In this document: in pieces, positions 18,755 to 28,711 of the stretch
Position numbering within the stretch: position 1 is the first letter of the stretch
How the letters are laid out: each line of letters opens with the position of its first letter
DNA from: Winogradskyella aurantia
Lineage (GTDB): Bacteria; Bacteroidota; Bacteroidia; Flavobacteriales; Flavobacteriaceae
DNA: 64,000 nt
Assembly: GCF_002266855.1 (NCBI RefSeq)
Contig: NZ_NGJN01000004.1
Location: 248,001-312,000 of the forward strand
Direction: 5' to 3'
The notes under the pieces: generated by a model
Told to the model about the DNA's origin: nothing
The model's input: the letters and a program-made list of their open reading frames with translations, nothing else
Databases searched by the model: none
Program-made: the position numbers and the translations under genes

Positions 18755-19126
18755 ATGATTGAGCTTCTAACATTCGACTTTTGCGAAATGTCTATATATT
18801 CAAATTATGTAGTCGTGGTTATGAAGGAAGGCGTCAATGTTATACCAGAATACAATGAGGTGCTCATTGAAGTAACCGATACATATTACAAGGATAAACC
18901 CTTTGTGTATATAACACATCGTGTCAATTCGTATTCGGTAGATCCAAAAATTTATTTTGAAACCGCTAAAATTGAGAATTTAAAAGGTTTTGCCGTAGTA
19001 TCTAAGAATTACAAGGCCAAGGTGAATGCCAAAATTGAAAAGATGTTCTTTAATAAACCGTTTGAGATTTTTAGGGAACTAGATGAAGCCATATCCTGGG
19101 CTGAACTCTTAGTTAAATCCAAATAA
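18755..19126 (+). CDS. Conserved hypothetical protein, SpoIIAA/STAS-like resemblance
   Basis: A 123-residue cytoplasmic protein with alternating beta and alpha elements. It ends in a W-A-E-L-L helix preceded by F-R-E-L-D-E-A-I, a layout that resembles the SpoIIAA-like (STAS/SEC14-type) small proteins common in this family. No catalytic residues stand out. It follows the clpC terminator and converges with hutH, 11 bases apart. The gene is likely real because of its coding-like composition and isolated position; the fold assignment is tentative. Confidence 0.6.
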   Translation: MIELLTFDFCEMSIYSNYVVVVMKEGVNVIPEYNEVLIEVTDTYYKDKPFVYITHRVNSYSVDPKIYFETAKIENLKGFAVVSKNYKAKVNAKIEKMFFNKPFEIFRELDEAISWAELLVKSK

Positions 19127-19137
19127 TAGACCTATCA

Positions 19138-20667
19138 TCAATTTAATCCGTAATTATTCAGAAATAGCTCTTCTATTTCTATTTCCACATCTTTCAAAAA
19201 TTGAATTGAGGCTTCAATATCGTCATGTAAAACCTCGTCCTCTTTAATGAATGGAACAAATTTCCTGTATTCCACTAAAAAAGACTCTAATAATGGTGAG
19301 GTTTTCAATGGCCTTCTAAATTCTAAAGCTTGAGAAGCATTCATTAGTTCAATGGCAATAACTCTTTCTACATTCCTAATTAAATCATAGGCCTGGGTTG
19401 CTGCATTAGCCCCCATACTTACATGGTCCTCTTGTCCGTTACTTGAAACAATGCTATCTACACTAGCAGGCGTTGCCATTTGCTTATTGGCACTAACAAT
19501 ACTTGCAGCGGTATACTGAGGTATCATAAAGCCAGAATTCAAACCGGGATTATCTACCAAAAAAGGTGGCAGACCTCTTAGGCCTGATACCAATTGAAAT
19601 ATTCTTCGCTCTGAAATATTTCCAATTTCTGCCATAGCAATTTTTAAGTAATCTAAAGCCAAAGCCAATGGTTGCCCATGAAAGTTCCCGCCAGAAATGA
19701 TTAAATCCTCTTCGCAGAAAATATTAGGGTTGTCCGTTACGGAGTTTATTTCGGTTAAAATTACACGCTCCACAAAGTCCAAAGTGTCTTTGGTAGCGCC
19801 ATGAACCTGAGGGATACATCTAAAGGAATAAGGGTCTTGCACATGCGCCTTCTCCCTAGAAATCAATTCACTTCCCTTTAGCAATTCATTAAATCGGCGT
19901 GCCACTTTACGCTGTCCAGGATGCGGTCGCACAGCATGAACCAAATCATGAAAAGGATCTAGTCTCCCATCAAAAGCATCAAGTGAAATACTAGCGATAA
20001 TATCCGCTAGATACGAGGTTTTATGTGACATAAGCAATAGATAAACACCGTAGGCACTCATAAATTGGGTCCCATTTAAGAGGGCTAGGCCTTCTTTAGC
20101 TTCAAGTTTAATCGGTTCCCAATTAAACTTTTCTAAAATAGAAGCAGCGTCGCATTCTTCATCATAATGGACAACCTTACCTTTTCCTAGCAACGGCAAG
20201 GCCAAATGTGCTAATGGTGCCAAATCTCCTGAAGCGCCTAAAGAACCTTGCTTAAAAACAAACGGGAAAATATCATTGTTGAAAAAATCTATAAGCCGTT
20301 GAATGGTTTTAAGCTGAACGCCACTATGTCCATAACTTAACGATTGTATTTTTAAAAGGAGCATCACCTTTACAATGGATTCAGGAACCCTGTCACCTGT
20401 TCCACAAGCATGGGACATCACTAGGTTTTCTTGAAGTTTTGTAAGGTCACTCTCAGAAATCTTTACATTATAAAGGGACCCAAAACCTGTATTTATTCCG
20501 TACATAGGGGCCTTGTTATCCGAGATTTTGGTATCTAAATACGCTTTGCACTGGCTAATTTTACGAGTTAATTCCTCTGACAGTTTCAGTTTTTTGTTTA
20601 GCTTAAAAATATTGTAAATGGTTACTATATCGAGAGTCTCCGAAGAAATTATGTGATAATTATCCAT
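19138..20667 (-). CDS. hutH: Histidine ammonia-lyase (aromatic amino acid ammonia-lyase family)
   Basis: A 509-residue lyase, the normal length. The Ala-Ser-Gly triad that cyclises to the MIO cofactor is A145-S146-G147 (G-S-L-G-A-S-G-D-L-A-P). The catalytic tyrosine is in P-M-Y-G-I-N-T-G-F-G (Y56). The substrate-selectivity pair is S85-H86, the pair seen in histidine ammonia-lyases (tyrosine lyases usually have H-L or H-Q, phenylalanine lyases F-L). Predicted reaction: L-histidine to trans-urocanate plus ammonia. No hutU, hutI or hutG is adjacent, so the remaining histidine-degradation genes would have to be elsewhere. It starts just downstream of a divergent TlpA-like gene. Confidence 0.88.
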   Translation of the reverse strand: MDNYHIISSETLDIVTIYNIFKLNKKLKLSEELTRKISQCKAYLDTKISDNKAPMYGINTGFGSLYNVKISESDLTKLQENLVMSHACGTGDRVPESIVKVMLLLKIQSLSYGHSGVQLKTIQRLIDFFNNDIFPFVFKQGSLGASGDLAPLAHLALPLLGKGKVVHYDEECDAASILEKFNWEPIKLEAKEGLALLNGTQFMSAYGVYLLLMSHKTSYLADIIASISLDAFDGRLDPFHDLVHAVRPHPGQRKVARRFNELLKGSELISREKAHVQDPYSFRCIPQVHGATKDTLDFVERVILTEINSVTDNPNIFCEEDLIISGGNFHGQPLALALDYLKIAMAEIGNISERRIFQLVSGLRGLPPFLVDNPGLNSGFMIPQYTAASIVSANKQMATPASVDSIVSSNGQEDHVSMGANAATQAYDLIRNVERVIAIELMNASQALEFRRPLKTSPLLESFLVEYRKFVPFIKEDEVLHDDIEASIQFLKDVEIEIEELFLNNYGLN

Positions 20668-20801
20668 TATGATTGATTTAGTGTCTCAAAATTGCAGATA
20701 TTTTTCCATTCTACAACGTTTTGTTGATAAATCCTTAAATACTAAAAACCTCTCAAAAACCATTAAATTTTGGTAATTTTATGAAAAACCAAGAAGTAAC
20801 A

Positions 20802-22181
20802 ATGAATAAACTGATAAGCTTAGTGGCTATACTTTTATTTTTTTCATGTGAAACGGAAAAAACCATAGACTATGCCATAATATCTGGAAAACTCGAAAAT
20901 AGCAACGTCAAATCCGTAAAACTAATAGGTTTTGAATTAGAGAAAGAAATTTCCATTAATGATGTGGACAACTCATTTTCTGATACACTTTATTTAGACG
21001 GACCCGCCTATTTTGATTTACAATTTGGAAGAACTTACGCAACTATATATTTAAAAAATGGAGATGAATTAAACATTACAGCTGATACTGAGGATTTTGA
21101 TAAAACCATAAGGTATTCAGGTGATGGCTCTAAAAAGAACCAATATCTAACAGCCAAATCCTTTGACGAAAAAAAGCTAAGACCACCTATGCCAGAGTTA
21201 TACTCCCTTGATGAGCAAGCATTTAAAAATATACTTAAAGACATTGAATTAAGCCATTTAAAATTATTAGAGGACGCATCTATTATGGATACTGATTTTA
21301 TAGCTCTGGAAAAGGACAATCTCAAATACGAATCTTTTTTATTTATGAACGATTATGAAGCGGCACATCGTTATTTTTCAAATCAGCCCGAATTTAAGGT
21401 CTCAAGTTCCTTTTTTCCTGAAGATTTCAAATCAATGACTTTTGATAATGAGGCTATTTATTCTAAAACCAATATTTACAGAAGTCTTGCACGGAATGCA
21501 TTGTTAAAAAACATTTACCAAAAGTTAGGTGATAATCCAGAACTTGCCACGGTTAATGCGCTAGAGATATTAGAAGATATCAAAATTCCAGCATTAAAAA
21601 ATGATATTTTAAAGTCGTTACAAGGAACTTTAATTTCTCCAACGACTGCTAACTTAGATAGCTTCTTTGATTATTTCATTGCGAACACGGCCTCAGAAGA
21701 AGATAAAGCGACATTAGTTAACCAGTACGAAAACGCCAAACGTCTAATGAAAGGTCAGCCATCTCCTCAATTTGTGAACTACGAAAACCATAAAGGCGGT
21801 GAAACGTCGTTATCTGATTTAAGGGGGAAATATGTTTACATAGATGTGTGGGCTACCTGGTGTGGGCCTTGTATAAAGGAGATTCCTTCATTAAAGGAGG
21901 TTGAGAAGAAATATCACAACAAGAATATTGAATTTGTAAGTACGTCTATTGATCAGTCTAAAGACCACGATACTTGGGTGCAAATGGTTACTGATAAAAA
22001 CCTGGGAGGCGTTCAACTTTTAGCTGATAATGCAGGCCAGTCTAAATTTGTGCAAGACTATGATATTCAGGGAATTCCTCATTTTGTGTTAATCGATCCG
22101 GAAGGTAATATTATATCAGCAGACGCACCCAGACCTTCAGACCCCAGATTGATTGAGTTATTCGAAAAACTGGACATTTAA
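20802..22181 (+). CDS. Lipoprotein with C-terminal TlpA-like thioredoxin domain
   Basis: The first ATG of the frame is at 20781, but the ATG at 20802 gives a standard lipoprotein signal (short basic start, hydrophobic run, F-F-S-C with lipidated cysteine) and is preferred. The N-terminal 130 residues look like the DUF4369-type beta domain, a helical middle follows, and the last 140 residues are a thioredoxin fold with W-C-G-P-C near residue 350 and cis-proline G-I-P-H-F. Such proteins are surface or periplasmic thiol-disulfide oxidoreductases of Bacteroidota. The partner protein is not known. No operon partner is seen. Confidence 0.85.
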   Translation: MNKLISLVAILLFFSCETEKTIDYAIISGKLENSNVKSVKLIGFELEKEISINDVDNSFSDTLYLDGPAYFDLQFGRTYATIYLKNGDELNITADTEDFDKTIRYSGDGSKKNQYLTAKSFDEKKLRPPMPELYSLDEQAFKNILKDIELSHLKLLEDASIMDTDFIALEKDNLKYESFLFMNDYEAAHRYFSNQPEFKVSSSFFPEDFKSMTFDNEAIYSKTNIYRSLARNALLKNIYQKLGDNPELATVNALEILEDIKIPALKNDILKSLQGTLISPTTANLDSFFDYFIANTASEEDKATLVNQYENAKRLMKGQPSPQFVNYENHKGGETSLSDLRGKYVYIDVWATWCGPCIKEIPSLKEVEKKYHNKNIEFVSTSIDQSKDHDTWVQMVTDKNLGGVQLLADNAGQSKFVQDYDIQGIPHFVLIDPEGNIISADAPRPSDPRLIELFEKLDI

Positions 22182-22219
22182 TAAACTATTCATTTGGGAA
22201 ACGACGGTAGTGTAGATTT

Positions 22220-23773
22220 TTATTGTTCCGGTTCTTGTTCTTCTTGTTTTTCTTCCGGCTCAGGCTGCTTAAATAAATCCATATAAGCATCCCCCAGTGT
22301 TTCTATGATATGGCTAGCTATGAGACTTTGATAACCATAATCCTCTAAGGCAATATCTGCTGATTTACCATGTAAGTAAACGCCAAAGATTGTAGCAGCT
22401 AAAGGCTCGTATCCTTGAGCGATAAGGCCTGTAATTATACCCGTTAGCACATCGCCACTTCCAGCGGTTGCCATTCCTGGATTTCCCGTTGTATTGATGT
22501 ATTGCTTTTCCTTATAGACTGTTATTGAGTGTGCACCCTTAATAAGAACGATAAGATCATGAGCTTTTGAAAATGCCTTAACCTTTTCCAATTTCTCGAA
22601 ATCATCACTCCACTTCCCTATTAAACGCTCTAATTCTTTAGGATGTGGTGTAATAACACTTTGTTGAGGTAATCTTTTTAATAAGGTCTTTTTTTTAGCT
22701 AATATATTAATGGCATCAGCATCTAATACCAATGGTGATTCATTACCTTTTAAAAATGCCTCAAATGCTGCAATGGTATCAGCAGCTTGACCCATTCCAA
22801 CACCTATTCCTATGGCGGTCGGTTCAATATTAAAATGAATATCCTTTATCGCTTTGTCCCCATCGTCACAAATAACCATTGCTTCGGGAAATGATGACTG
22901 TATACTATTATAGCCACATTGCGGAATATATGACGTAACCAATCCTGCACCAGAACTCAAGGCTGACCTGCTTGCCAGTTGAACAGCTCCAATCTTTCCA
23001 AAACTTCCTCCAATGATGAGCACATGGCCAAAATCGCCCTTATGGGCAAACTTTTGTCGTGGTTTGTAAAGGGGTAAGACTTCAAATTTTGATATGAGTT
23101 CTACCTCAGTTTCTGTTTGTGTTAAATAGTCTCTGTCGATACCTATATCTAAAACTTCCCATTGAATGGTATACTTTGCGGTTTCCGGCAAAAAGAAAAC
23201 TAATTTTGGGGACTGAAAACTCAAGGTATAGTTGGCGTAAACAATGGCATTTTCATCTTCAACTGGCTTATCAGTATATAATCCAGAAGGTATATCTATC
23301 GATAAGGTAAATGCTTCAGAGGCTTTAAACTTCTGAAACAAATCAGCTACCCAATCGGCTGGAGGTCTGTTAAGACCAATTCCAAATACAGCATCAACAA
23401 TTATATCATCTGGGTAAATCTCTGGGAAACCCTCGGCAGAATTTAAAACAACAGGCCAGTCTTTAGTTGTGTCTTTTATCCTTTCATAATTTATTAAAAA
23501 ATCCTTGGATCGTGTTTCACTATAATTGACGATATATGTTTTTACATTATAACCATGGATAACCAATTGTCTTGCTAATACCAAACCATCACCACCATTG
23601 TTGCCAATACCACAAAAAATATGTACAGGAACCTGTGCCCCTTGCATTCTCAAATGCATCCAATTAAAAATTTGGGTTGCGGCCCGCTCCATTAATTCGG
23701 TAGAAGAGATTTCTTGTCGTTCCGTGGTTAAACGATCACCTTCATAAATCTGTTCTTTTGAGAATACTTTCAT
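22220..23773 (-). CDS. nnr: Bifunctional NAD(P)H-hydrate epimerase / dehydratase
   Basis: A 517-residue fusion of two repair enzymes. The YjeF-type epimerase (residues 1-215) has G-I-G-N-N-G-G-D-G-L and interconverts R and S NAD(P)HX. The ribokinase-like dehydratase (about 235-500), with G-S-F-G-K-I-G-A and A-G-S-G-D-V-L-T-G, uses ADP (bacterial type) to dehydrate S-NAD(P)HX back to NAD(P)H. It is cytoplasmic. The C-terminal tail is rich in Glu, Pro and Gln (E-E-K-Q-E-E-Q-E), which is unusual but harmless. It is convergent with the TlpA-like gene and divergent from thrA. Confidence 0.93.
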   Translation of the reverse strand: MKVFSKEQIYEGDRLTTERQEISSTELMERAATQIFNWMHLRMQGAQVPVHIFCGIGNNGGDGLVLARQLVIHGYNVKTYIVNYSETRSKDFLINYERIKDTTKDWPVVLNSAEGFPEIYPDDIIVDAVFGIGLNRPPADWVADLFQKFKASEAFTLSIDIPSGLYTDKPVEDENAIVYANYTLSFQSPKLVFFLPETAKYTIQWEVLDIGIDRDYLTQTETEVELISKFEVLPLYKPRQKFAHKGDFGHVLIIGGSFGKIGAVQLASRSALSSGAGLVTSYIPQCGYNSIQSSFPEAMVICDDGDKAIKDIHFNIEPTAIGIGVGMGQAADTIAAFEAFLKGNESPLVLDADAINILAKKKTLLKRLPQQSVITPHPKELERLIGKWSDDFEKLEKVKAFSKAHDLIVLIKGAHSITVYKEKQYINTTGNPGMATAGSGDVLTGIITGLIAQGYEPLAATIFGVYLHGKSADIALEDYGYQSLIASHIIETLGDAYMDLFKQPEPEEKQEEQEPEQ

Positions 23774-24029
23774 CTTTTTCCAAGTATTGAAATCACTGGG
23801 TTTAAAGTCGGAACTTTAAATGCAGAATTATTTTTTTATTGTTGTAAAAATAATACATTTGAAAGGTAATGCAGAAAAAAACAAACATAAGATGTAGCGC
23901 CTTTACCGCTTCAAAATTCTCTACGGAGTTGATGTATTTTATGTCAACCATGACGCTTTTTTCGGATATCTCCTAATGCATTTCAAGACTTTTCTATTTT
24001 ATTATTCTGATATTAGTTAAATTGTTCTC
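23774..24029 (+). promoter_or_regulatory. thrABC upstream leader with candidate -7 element
   Basis: A TAnnTTTG match (TACATTTG) lies at 23854-23861, about 170 bases ahead of thrA. No TTG box is found at the expected spacing, so the promoter call is weak. If it is used, the transcript has a long leader. The leader contains a 14-codon ORF (23932-23976) with only two threonines. I see no strong terminator hairpin in it. Confidence 0.3.
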
Positions 24030-26489
24030 ATGAAAGTTCTAAAGTTTGGCGGAACCTCAGTTGGTTCGGCAGAAAACATAAATAAAGTCATCTCTATTTT
24101 ACAACAAGAGTCACAACACTCAAGACTTGTTGTGGTAGTGTCTGCGGTTGGTGGCATCACAGATAAGTTGTTAGAAGCTGCACGACTCGCTTGCAATGGT
24201 GATCCTTCCTATATAGACCATTTTAATGCCGTTTCCGCAATCCATATTTCCTTGATATCTGGGCTGTTCAAAAACACGGAAGATGCAGTGGCTTTGCTTA
24301 CTGAAAATTTGGTTTCAGAAAAACTAGAGGACTTAAAAAAGCTTCTCAATGGTATCTATTTGATTAACGAAATTTCTCCGAAAACTTCAGATAAACTTTT
24401 GTGTTTTGGTGAATTACTTTCGTCTATAATTATTTCCAATGCTTTAAAATCTAGAGGTCTTGATGCCGAGCTCAAAAACTCACAAGAGCTCATCATAACG
24501 GATAACAATTTCAACAATGCCAATGTTGATTTTGAATTAACTTATTTAAATACACAATTATATTTTAAATCAAATAAAACCAAAATCACAGTACTTCCGG
24601 GGTTTATAGCTAAATCTGTCCATAAGGAGCCTACAACACTAGGACGTGGTGGTTCAGATTATACCGCCGCCATTATTGCATCGGCTTTAGATGCTGAACA
24701 ACTTGAAATATGGACTGATGTCAGCGGTATGTACACCACTAACCCAAAACTTGTAAAACAAGCTAAACCCATTGTTAAATTATCGTATCAAGAAGCTGTA
24801 GAACTATCCCATTTTGGTGCTAAGGTATTGTACCCTCCAACCGTTTTACCGGTACTTGAAAAGAAAATTCCTATAGTTATTAAAAACACCTTTAATCCAG
24901 AAGCACTTGGTACTACAATAATGACACAGGATAATTCAACTGGCAAATCACCTGTTAAAGGGATAAGTAACATTGATGGAATTTCACTTTTGACATTACA
25001 AGGGAATGGAATGGTGGGTGTTCCTGGATTCAGCAAGCGACTATTTGAAACCCTAGCCCAACAAAAAATAAATATCATTTTAATTACGCAGTCTTCCTCA
25101 GAACATTCAATATGTTTCGGCATTTCTGAAGGCGATGCCATAAAGGCAAAAACCGCTATTGACGAAACATTTGAATATGAAATAGCTCTTCATAAGATTG
25201 AACCCATACATATTGAATCGGATTTATCCATAATTGCCTTAATTGGAGATAAAATGAAAAGCCATCAAGGTATCAGTGGTAGAATGTTCAGCACACTGGG
25301 CAAAAACAACGTAAACATCAGAGCTATTGCTCAAGGCGCCTCAGAACGTAACATTTCTGCTGTTATTAATAAAAACGACGTGAAAAAGGCTCTTAATTCA
25401 TTACACGAAACGTTCTTTGAAGTTAAAACAAAACAAATTAATCTTTTTATAACGGGAGTTGGTAATGTTGGAGAGCGGCTTATTGAGCAAATCCAGCAAC
25501 AGAAGAACTATGTTAAAGCCAATTTAAAGATTAGTCTAAGGGTAGTTGGCCTATCAAACTCGAAAACCATGCTCATTAATAACGAGGGGGTTGAGCTTAA
25601 AACTTGGAAAGAGCAATTATCGCAAGGAAGCAAGGCGAGTCTTGATGGGTTTTTAGAGGCTGTAAAGTCACTTAATCTAAGAAATTCTATTTTTATTGAT
25701 ATAACTGCCAACAACGATGTTGCACACATGTACCCAGATTATCTTAAACAAAGTATTGCTGTTATTGCATGTAATAAAATAGCCTGTTCTAGTGAATTAG
25801 ACTACTACAAAACGTTAAAACAACTTTCACTTAAATACAATGCGCCCTTTTTATTTGAGACCAATGTTGGCGCAGGATTACCTGTTATTGACACATTGAA
25901 TCACCTCGTGACATCTGGAGATAAAATCCACGAAATACAGGCTGTTCTTTCAGGAAGTTTAAATTTTGTTTTTAATAATTTCAATTCTGAAAATACTTTC
26001 TATGAGATTGTAAAGCAAGCACAAAAAGAGGGATACACAGAACCAGATCCTAGAATTGATTTAAGCGGTATTGATGTAGCTAGAAAGATTCTAATACTAG
26101 CCCGAGAAAGTGGATATGATATAGAGCTAAAGGATGTACAATCCGATAATTTTCTTACCCCTAGTGCTATGGAAGCTGACTCAGTAGAAGATTTCTTCAA
26201 AACCCTAACTGACGACGAACAGCACTACCAAAAGCTATATCAGTCTGCAAAGAATAATCAATGTCAGCTTAAATTTGTTGCGGAATTTAAGAATGGTAAA
26301 GCTAAGGTGGGTCTCAAGGAAATTCCTAAAAATCATCCCTTTTATAATTTAGAAGGCAAGGATAACATTGTTATGTTTTACACAGAGCGTTACCCAGAGC
26401 AACCCTTAATAATTAAAGGTGCTGGTGCTGGTGCTGATGTAACGGCATCCGGTTTATTTGCAGATATTATACGAATAGCCAACAATTGA
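24030..26489 (+). CDS. thrA: Bifunctional aspartate kinase / homoserine dehydrogenase I
   Basis: An 819-residue fusion, the same length as ThrA of enterobacteria. The kinase part opens with V-L-K-F-G-G-T-S-V-G and includes G-R-G-G-S-D-Y. Tandem ACT regulatory domains span about 310-460, and the homoserine dehydrogenase part from about 465 carries the N-A-D-binding G-V-G-N-V-G motif and V-L-S-G-S-L-N. It catalyses the first and third steps from aspartate to threonine/methionine. ACT domains imply feedback inhibition, most likely by threonine. It heads a thrA-thrB-thrC operon with a 3-base gap to thrB. Confidence 0.96.
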   Translation: MKVLKFGGTSVGSAENINKVISILQQESQHSRLVVVVSAVGGITDKLLEAARLACNGDPSYIDHFNAVSAIHISLISGLFKNTEDAVALLTENLVSEKLEDLKKLLNGIYLINEISPKTSDKLLCFGELLSSIIISNALKSRGLDAELKNSQELIITDNNFNNANVDFELTYLNTQLYFKSNKTKITVLPGFIAKSVHKEPTTLGRGGSDYTAAIIASALDAEQLEIWTDVSGMYTTNPKLVKQAKPIVKLSYQEAVELSHFGAKVLYPPTVLPVLEKKIPIVIKNTFNPEALGTTIMTQDNSTGKSPVKGISNIDGISLLTLQGNGMVGVPGFSKRLFETLAQQKINIILITQSSSEHSICFGISEGDAIKAKTAIDETFEYEIALHKIEPIHIESDLSIIALIGDKMKSHQGISGRMFSTLGKNNVNIRAIAQGASERNISAVINKNDVKKALNSLHETFFEVKTKQINLFITGVGNVGERLIEQIQQQKNYVKANLKISLRVVGLSNSKTMLINNEGVELKTWKEQLSQGSKASLDGFLEAVKSLNLRNSIFIDITANNDVAHMYPDYLKQSIAVIACNKIACSSELDYYKTLKQLSLKYNAPFLFETNVGAGLPVIDTLNHLVTSGDKIHEIQAVLSGSLNFVFNNFNSENTFYEIVKQAQKEGYTEPDPRIDLSGIDVARKILILARESGYDIELKDVQSDNFLTPSAMEADSVEDFFKTLTDDEQHYQKLYQSAKNNQCQLKFVAEFKNGKAKVGLKEIPKNHPFYNLEGKDNIVMFYTERYPEQPLIIKGAGAGADVTASGLFADIIRIANN

Positions 26490-26492
26490 TTT

Positions 26493-27416
26493 ATGAGTAC
26501 AGCCATTAAAATATTCTCACCAGCAACGGTAGCTAATGTAGGTTGTGGCTTTGATGTTCTTGGCTTTTGTTTGGACACCATCGGTGATGAAATGCTTATT
26601 AGAAAAACAACAGCAAAAGGGATAAAAATTACTAAAATTGAAGGATTTGATTTACCCTATGACGTAAAGGAAAATGTTGCAGGAATTTCGGCCTTGGCCA
26701 TGTATGAGGATTTAAAACCCAATTGTGGATTTGAAATTGAAATTTATAAAAAAATTAAACCAGGTAGTGGCATTGGAAGCAGTTCTGCAAGTGCTGCAGG
26801 AAGTGTGTTTGGTATTAATGCCATATTAGGGTTTCCCTTAAATAAAACAGAACTTACCTTTTACGCCATGAAGGGCGAAGCTTTTGCCAGTAAGTCCGAA
26901 CATGCTGATAATTTAGCTCCTGCTATTTTCGGTGGATTTACCTTGGTGAAATCAACACATCCTCTACGAATTCTAGAATTGCCAACACCGAAAAATCTAT
27001 ATGCGACATTAATTCACCCTCAAATAGAAATTAAAACTTCTGAAGCCAGAGCGCTTTTACCAGATAAACTTAAATTAAGTAGCGCTATCAGACAGTGGGC
27101 TAATATAGGCAGTTTGGTGCATGGCCTTCATACCTCAGATTACGAACTTATTAAAGAATCAATGACAGATGTTGTCGCCGAGCCCTACAGAAAGGAATTA
27201 ATTCCATATTTTGATAAGCTAAAAGCAGCTGTTTTAAAGGCAGGAGCACTGGGTTGCGCTATTTCAGGTTCGGGACCCTCTATTTTTGCCCTGAGCAAAG
27301 GTAAAAAAACAGCAAAAATTGTTGAACAGGTAATGAATCATGTGTATTCTGAATCGGATATTCCTTTTGAGACTTATGTTTCAAAAATTAACCAAGAGGG
27401 TATTAAAATATTATAA
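26493..27416 (+). CDS. thrB: Homoserine kinase
   Basis: A 307-residue GHMP kinase. The N-terminal F-S-P-A-T-V-A-N-V-G-C-G-F-D segment and the ATP-binding P-G-S-G-I-G-S-S-S-A-S-A motif (about residues 90-101) identify it, with C-terminal G-S-G-P-S-I-F as the third GHMP motif. It phosphorylates homoserine for threonine synthase. It starts 3 bases after thrA, and its stop codon overlaps the thrC start by one base (TAATG), so translation is probably coupled. Confidence 0.96.
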   Translation: MSTAIKIFSPATVANVGCGFDVLGFCLDTIGDEMLIRKTTAKGIKITKIEGFDLPYDVKENVAGISALAMYEDLKPNCGFEIEIYKKIKPGSGIGSSSASAAGSVFGINAILGFPLNKTELTFYAMKGEAFASKSEHADNLAPAIFGGFTLVKSTHPLRILELPTPKNLYATLIHPQIEIKTSEARALLPDKLKLSSAIRQWANIGSLVHGLHTSDYELIKESMTDVVAEPYRKELIPYFDKLKAAVLKAGALGCAISGSGPSIFALSKGKKTAKIVEQVMNHVYSESDIPFETYVSKINQEGIKIL

Positions 27417-28711
27417 TGGAGTATTACTCACTAAATAGAAAGGCACCGATTACCACATTTGAAAATGCTGTAATCCAAGGACTTGCCCCTGATAAAGGCT
27501 TGTATTTTCCAACACATATTGAACCACTACCAAGGGATTTTTACAAAACAATTGAATCCAGGTCCAATCCAGAAATTGCTTACACAGCCATTAAACAATT
27601 TATAAGTCCTGAAATTCCAGATAGCACCCTTAAAGCTATAGTTGAGGATACCTTAAGTTTCGATTTTCCAGTGATTACGCTGAATGACCAAATTTCAGTA
27701 TTAGAGTTATTTCACGGACCAACCATGGCCTTCAAGGATGTTGGTGCTCGTTTTATGGCGAGATGTTTGGGTTTTTTTACCAAAAATTCCCCTAATAGGA
27801 TTACTGTTTTAGTCGCTACTTCTGGAGATACAGGAGGAGCTGTGGCCAATGGATTCCTTGGCGTAAAAGGCGTTGATGTCGTTATCCTTTATCCAAGCGG
27901 TAAGGTCAGTGATATTCAAGAAAAGCAACTGACTACATTAGGACAGAATATCACGGCCTTAGAAGTAGATGGTGTTTTTGACGACTGCCAAGACATGGTA
28001 AAACAAGCCTTTGTTGATGAACAACTTAATAAGAAAATACAGCTTACTTCTGCAAATTCAATAAACGTGGCGCGCTGGTTACCTCAGCTATTTTATTATC
28101 TGTTTGCATATAAACACTTGAAATCAAAGTATAATGCTATTGTTTTTTGTGTACCGAGTGGAAACTTTGGCAATGTCTGTGCCGGAATGGTCGCTCAAAA
28201 ACTTGGCCTTCCAGTCAGCCATTTTATCGCGGCAAATAACAAAAATGATACTGTGGTAAATTATATGAACACACAATCCTACCACCCCAAACCATCTATA
28301 CCTACGATTAGTAATGCTATGGATGTTGGAAATCCAAGTAATTTTGTACGTGTTCTAGAGCTGTATGATAATGTTTTTATGGATTTAAAATCAAATCTTT
28401 CGAGTTACAGTTTTTCTGACGACGAAACAGAGTCCGCTATCTTGGAGCTTTATGATAAGTGCGATTACATTGCTGACCCTCACGGCGCTGTTGGCTATTT
28501 AGGGGCGAAAACTTACCTTAAAAATAATCCAAAAAGTCATGTTGTGTTTCTAGAAACGGCTCATCCTGCCAAATTCTTGAACGTAGTAGAGAAAGTTATC
28601 GATAAAAAAATTGACATTCCAGATCAGATTCAATCTGTTATGAAAAAAGAAAAGAAAAGTATAAAAATTAACTCTTATGAAGAACTTAAATCGTTCTTGT
28701 TGGGTGATTAA
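27416..28711 (+). CDS. thrC: Threonine synthase
   Basis: A 431-residue PLP enzyme. The PLP-binding lysine lies in H-G-P-T-M-A-F-K-D-V-G (near residue 107) and the phosphate-binding region in A-T-S-G-D-T-G-G-A-V. It converts O-phosphohomoserine to threonine. It is last in the thrABC operon and overlaps the 3' end of bshA on the other strand by 4 bases, with no room for a separate terminator. Confidence 0.96.
   Translation: MEYYSLNRKAPITTFENAVIQGLAPDKGLYFPTHIEPLPRDFYKTIESRSNPEIAYTAIKQFISPEIPDSTLKAIVEDTLSFDFPVITLNDQISVLELFHGPTMAFKDVGARFMARCLGFFTKNSPNRITVLVATSGDTGGAVANGFLGVKGVDVVILYPSGKVSDIQEKQLTTLGQNITALEVDGVFDDCQDMVKQAFVDEQLNKKIQLTSANSINVARWLPQLFYYLFAYKHLKSKYNAIVFCVPSGNFGNVCAGMVAQKLGLPVSHFIAANNKNDTVVNYMNTQSYHPKPSIPTISNAMDVGNPSNFVRVLELYDNVFMDLKSNLSSYSFSDDETESAILELYDKCDYIADPHGAVGYLGAKTYLKNNPKSHVVFLETAHPAKFLNVVEKVIDKKIDIPDQIQSVMKKEKKSIKINSYEELKSFLLGD

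Noticed and set aside
23932..23976. 14-codon ORF as a threonine attenuator leader peptide
   Set aside because: Only two threonines and one isoleucine, and no competing terminator hairpin, so an attenuator is not supported.
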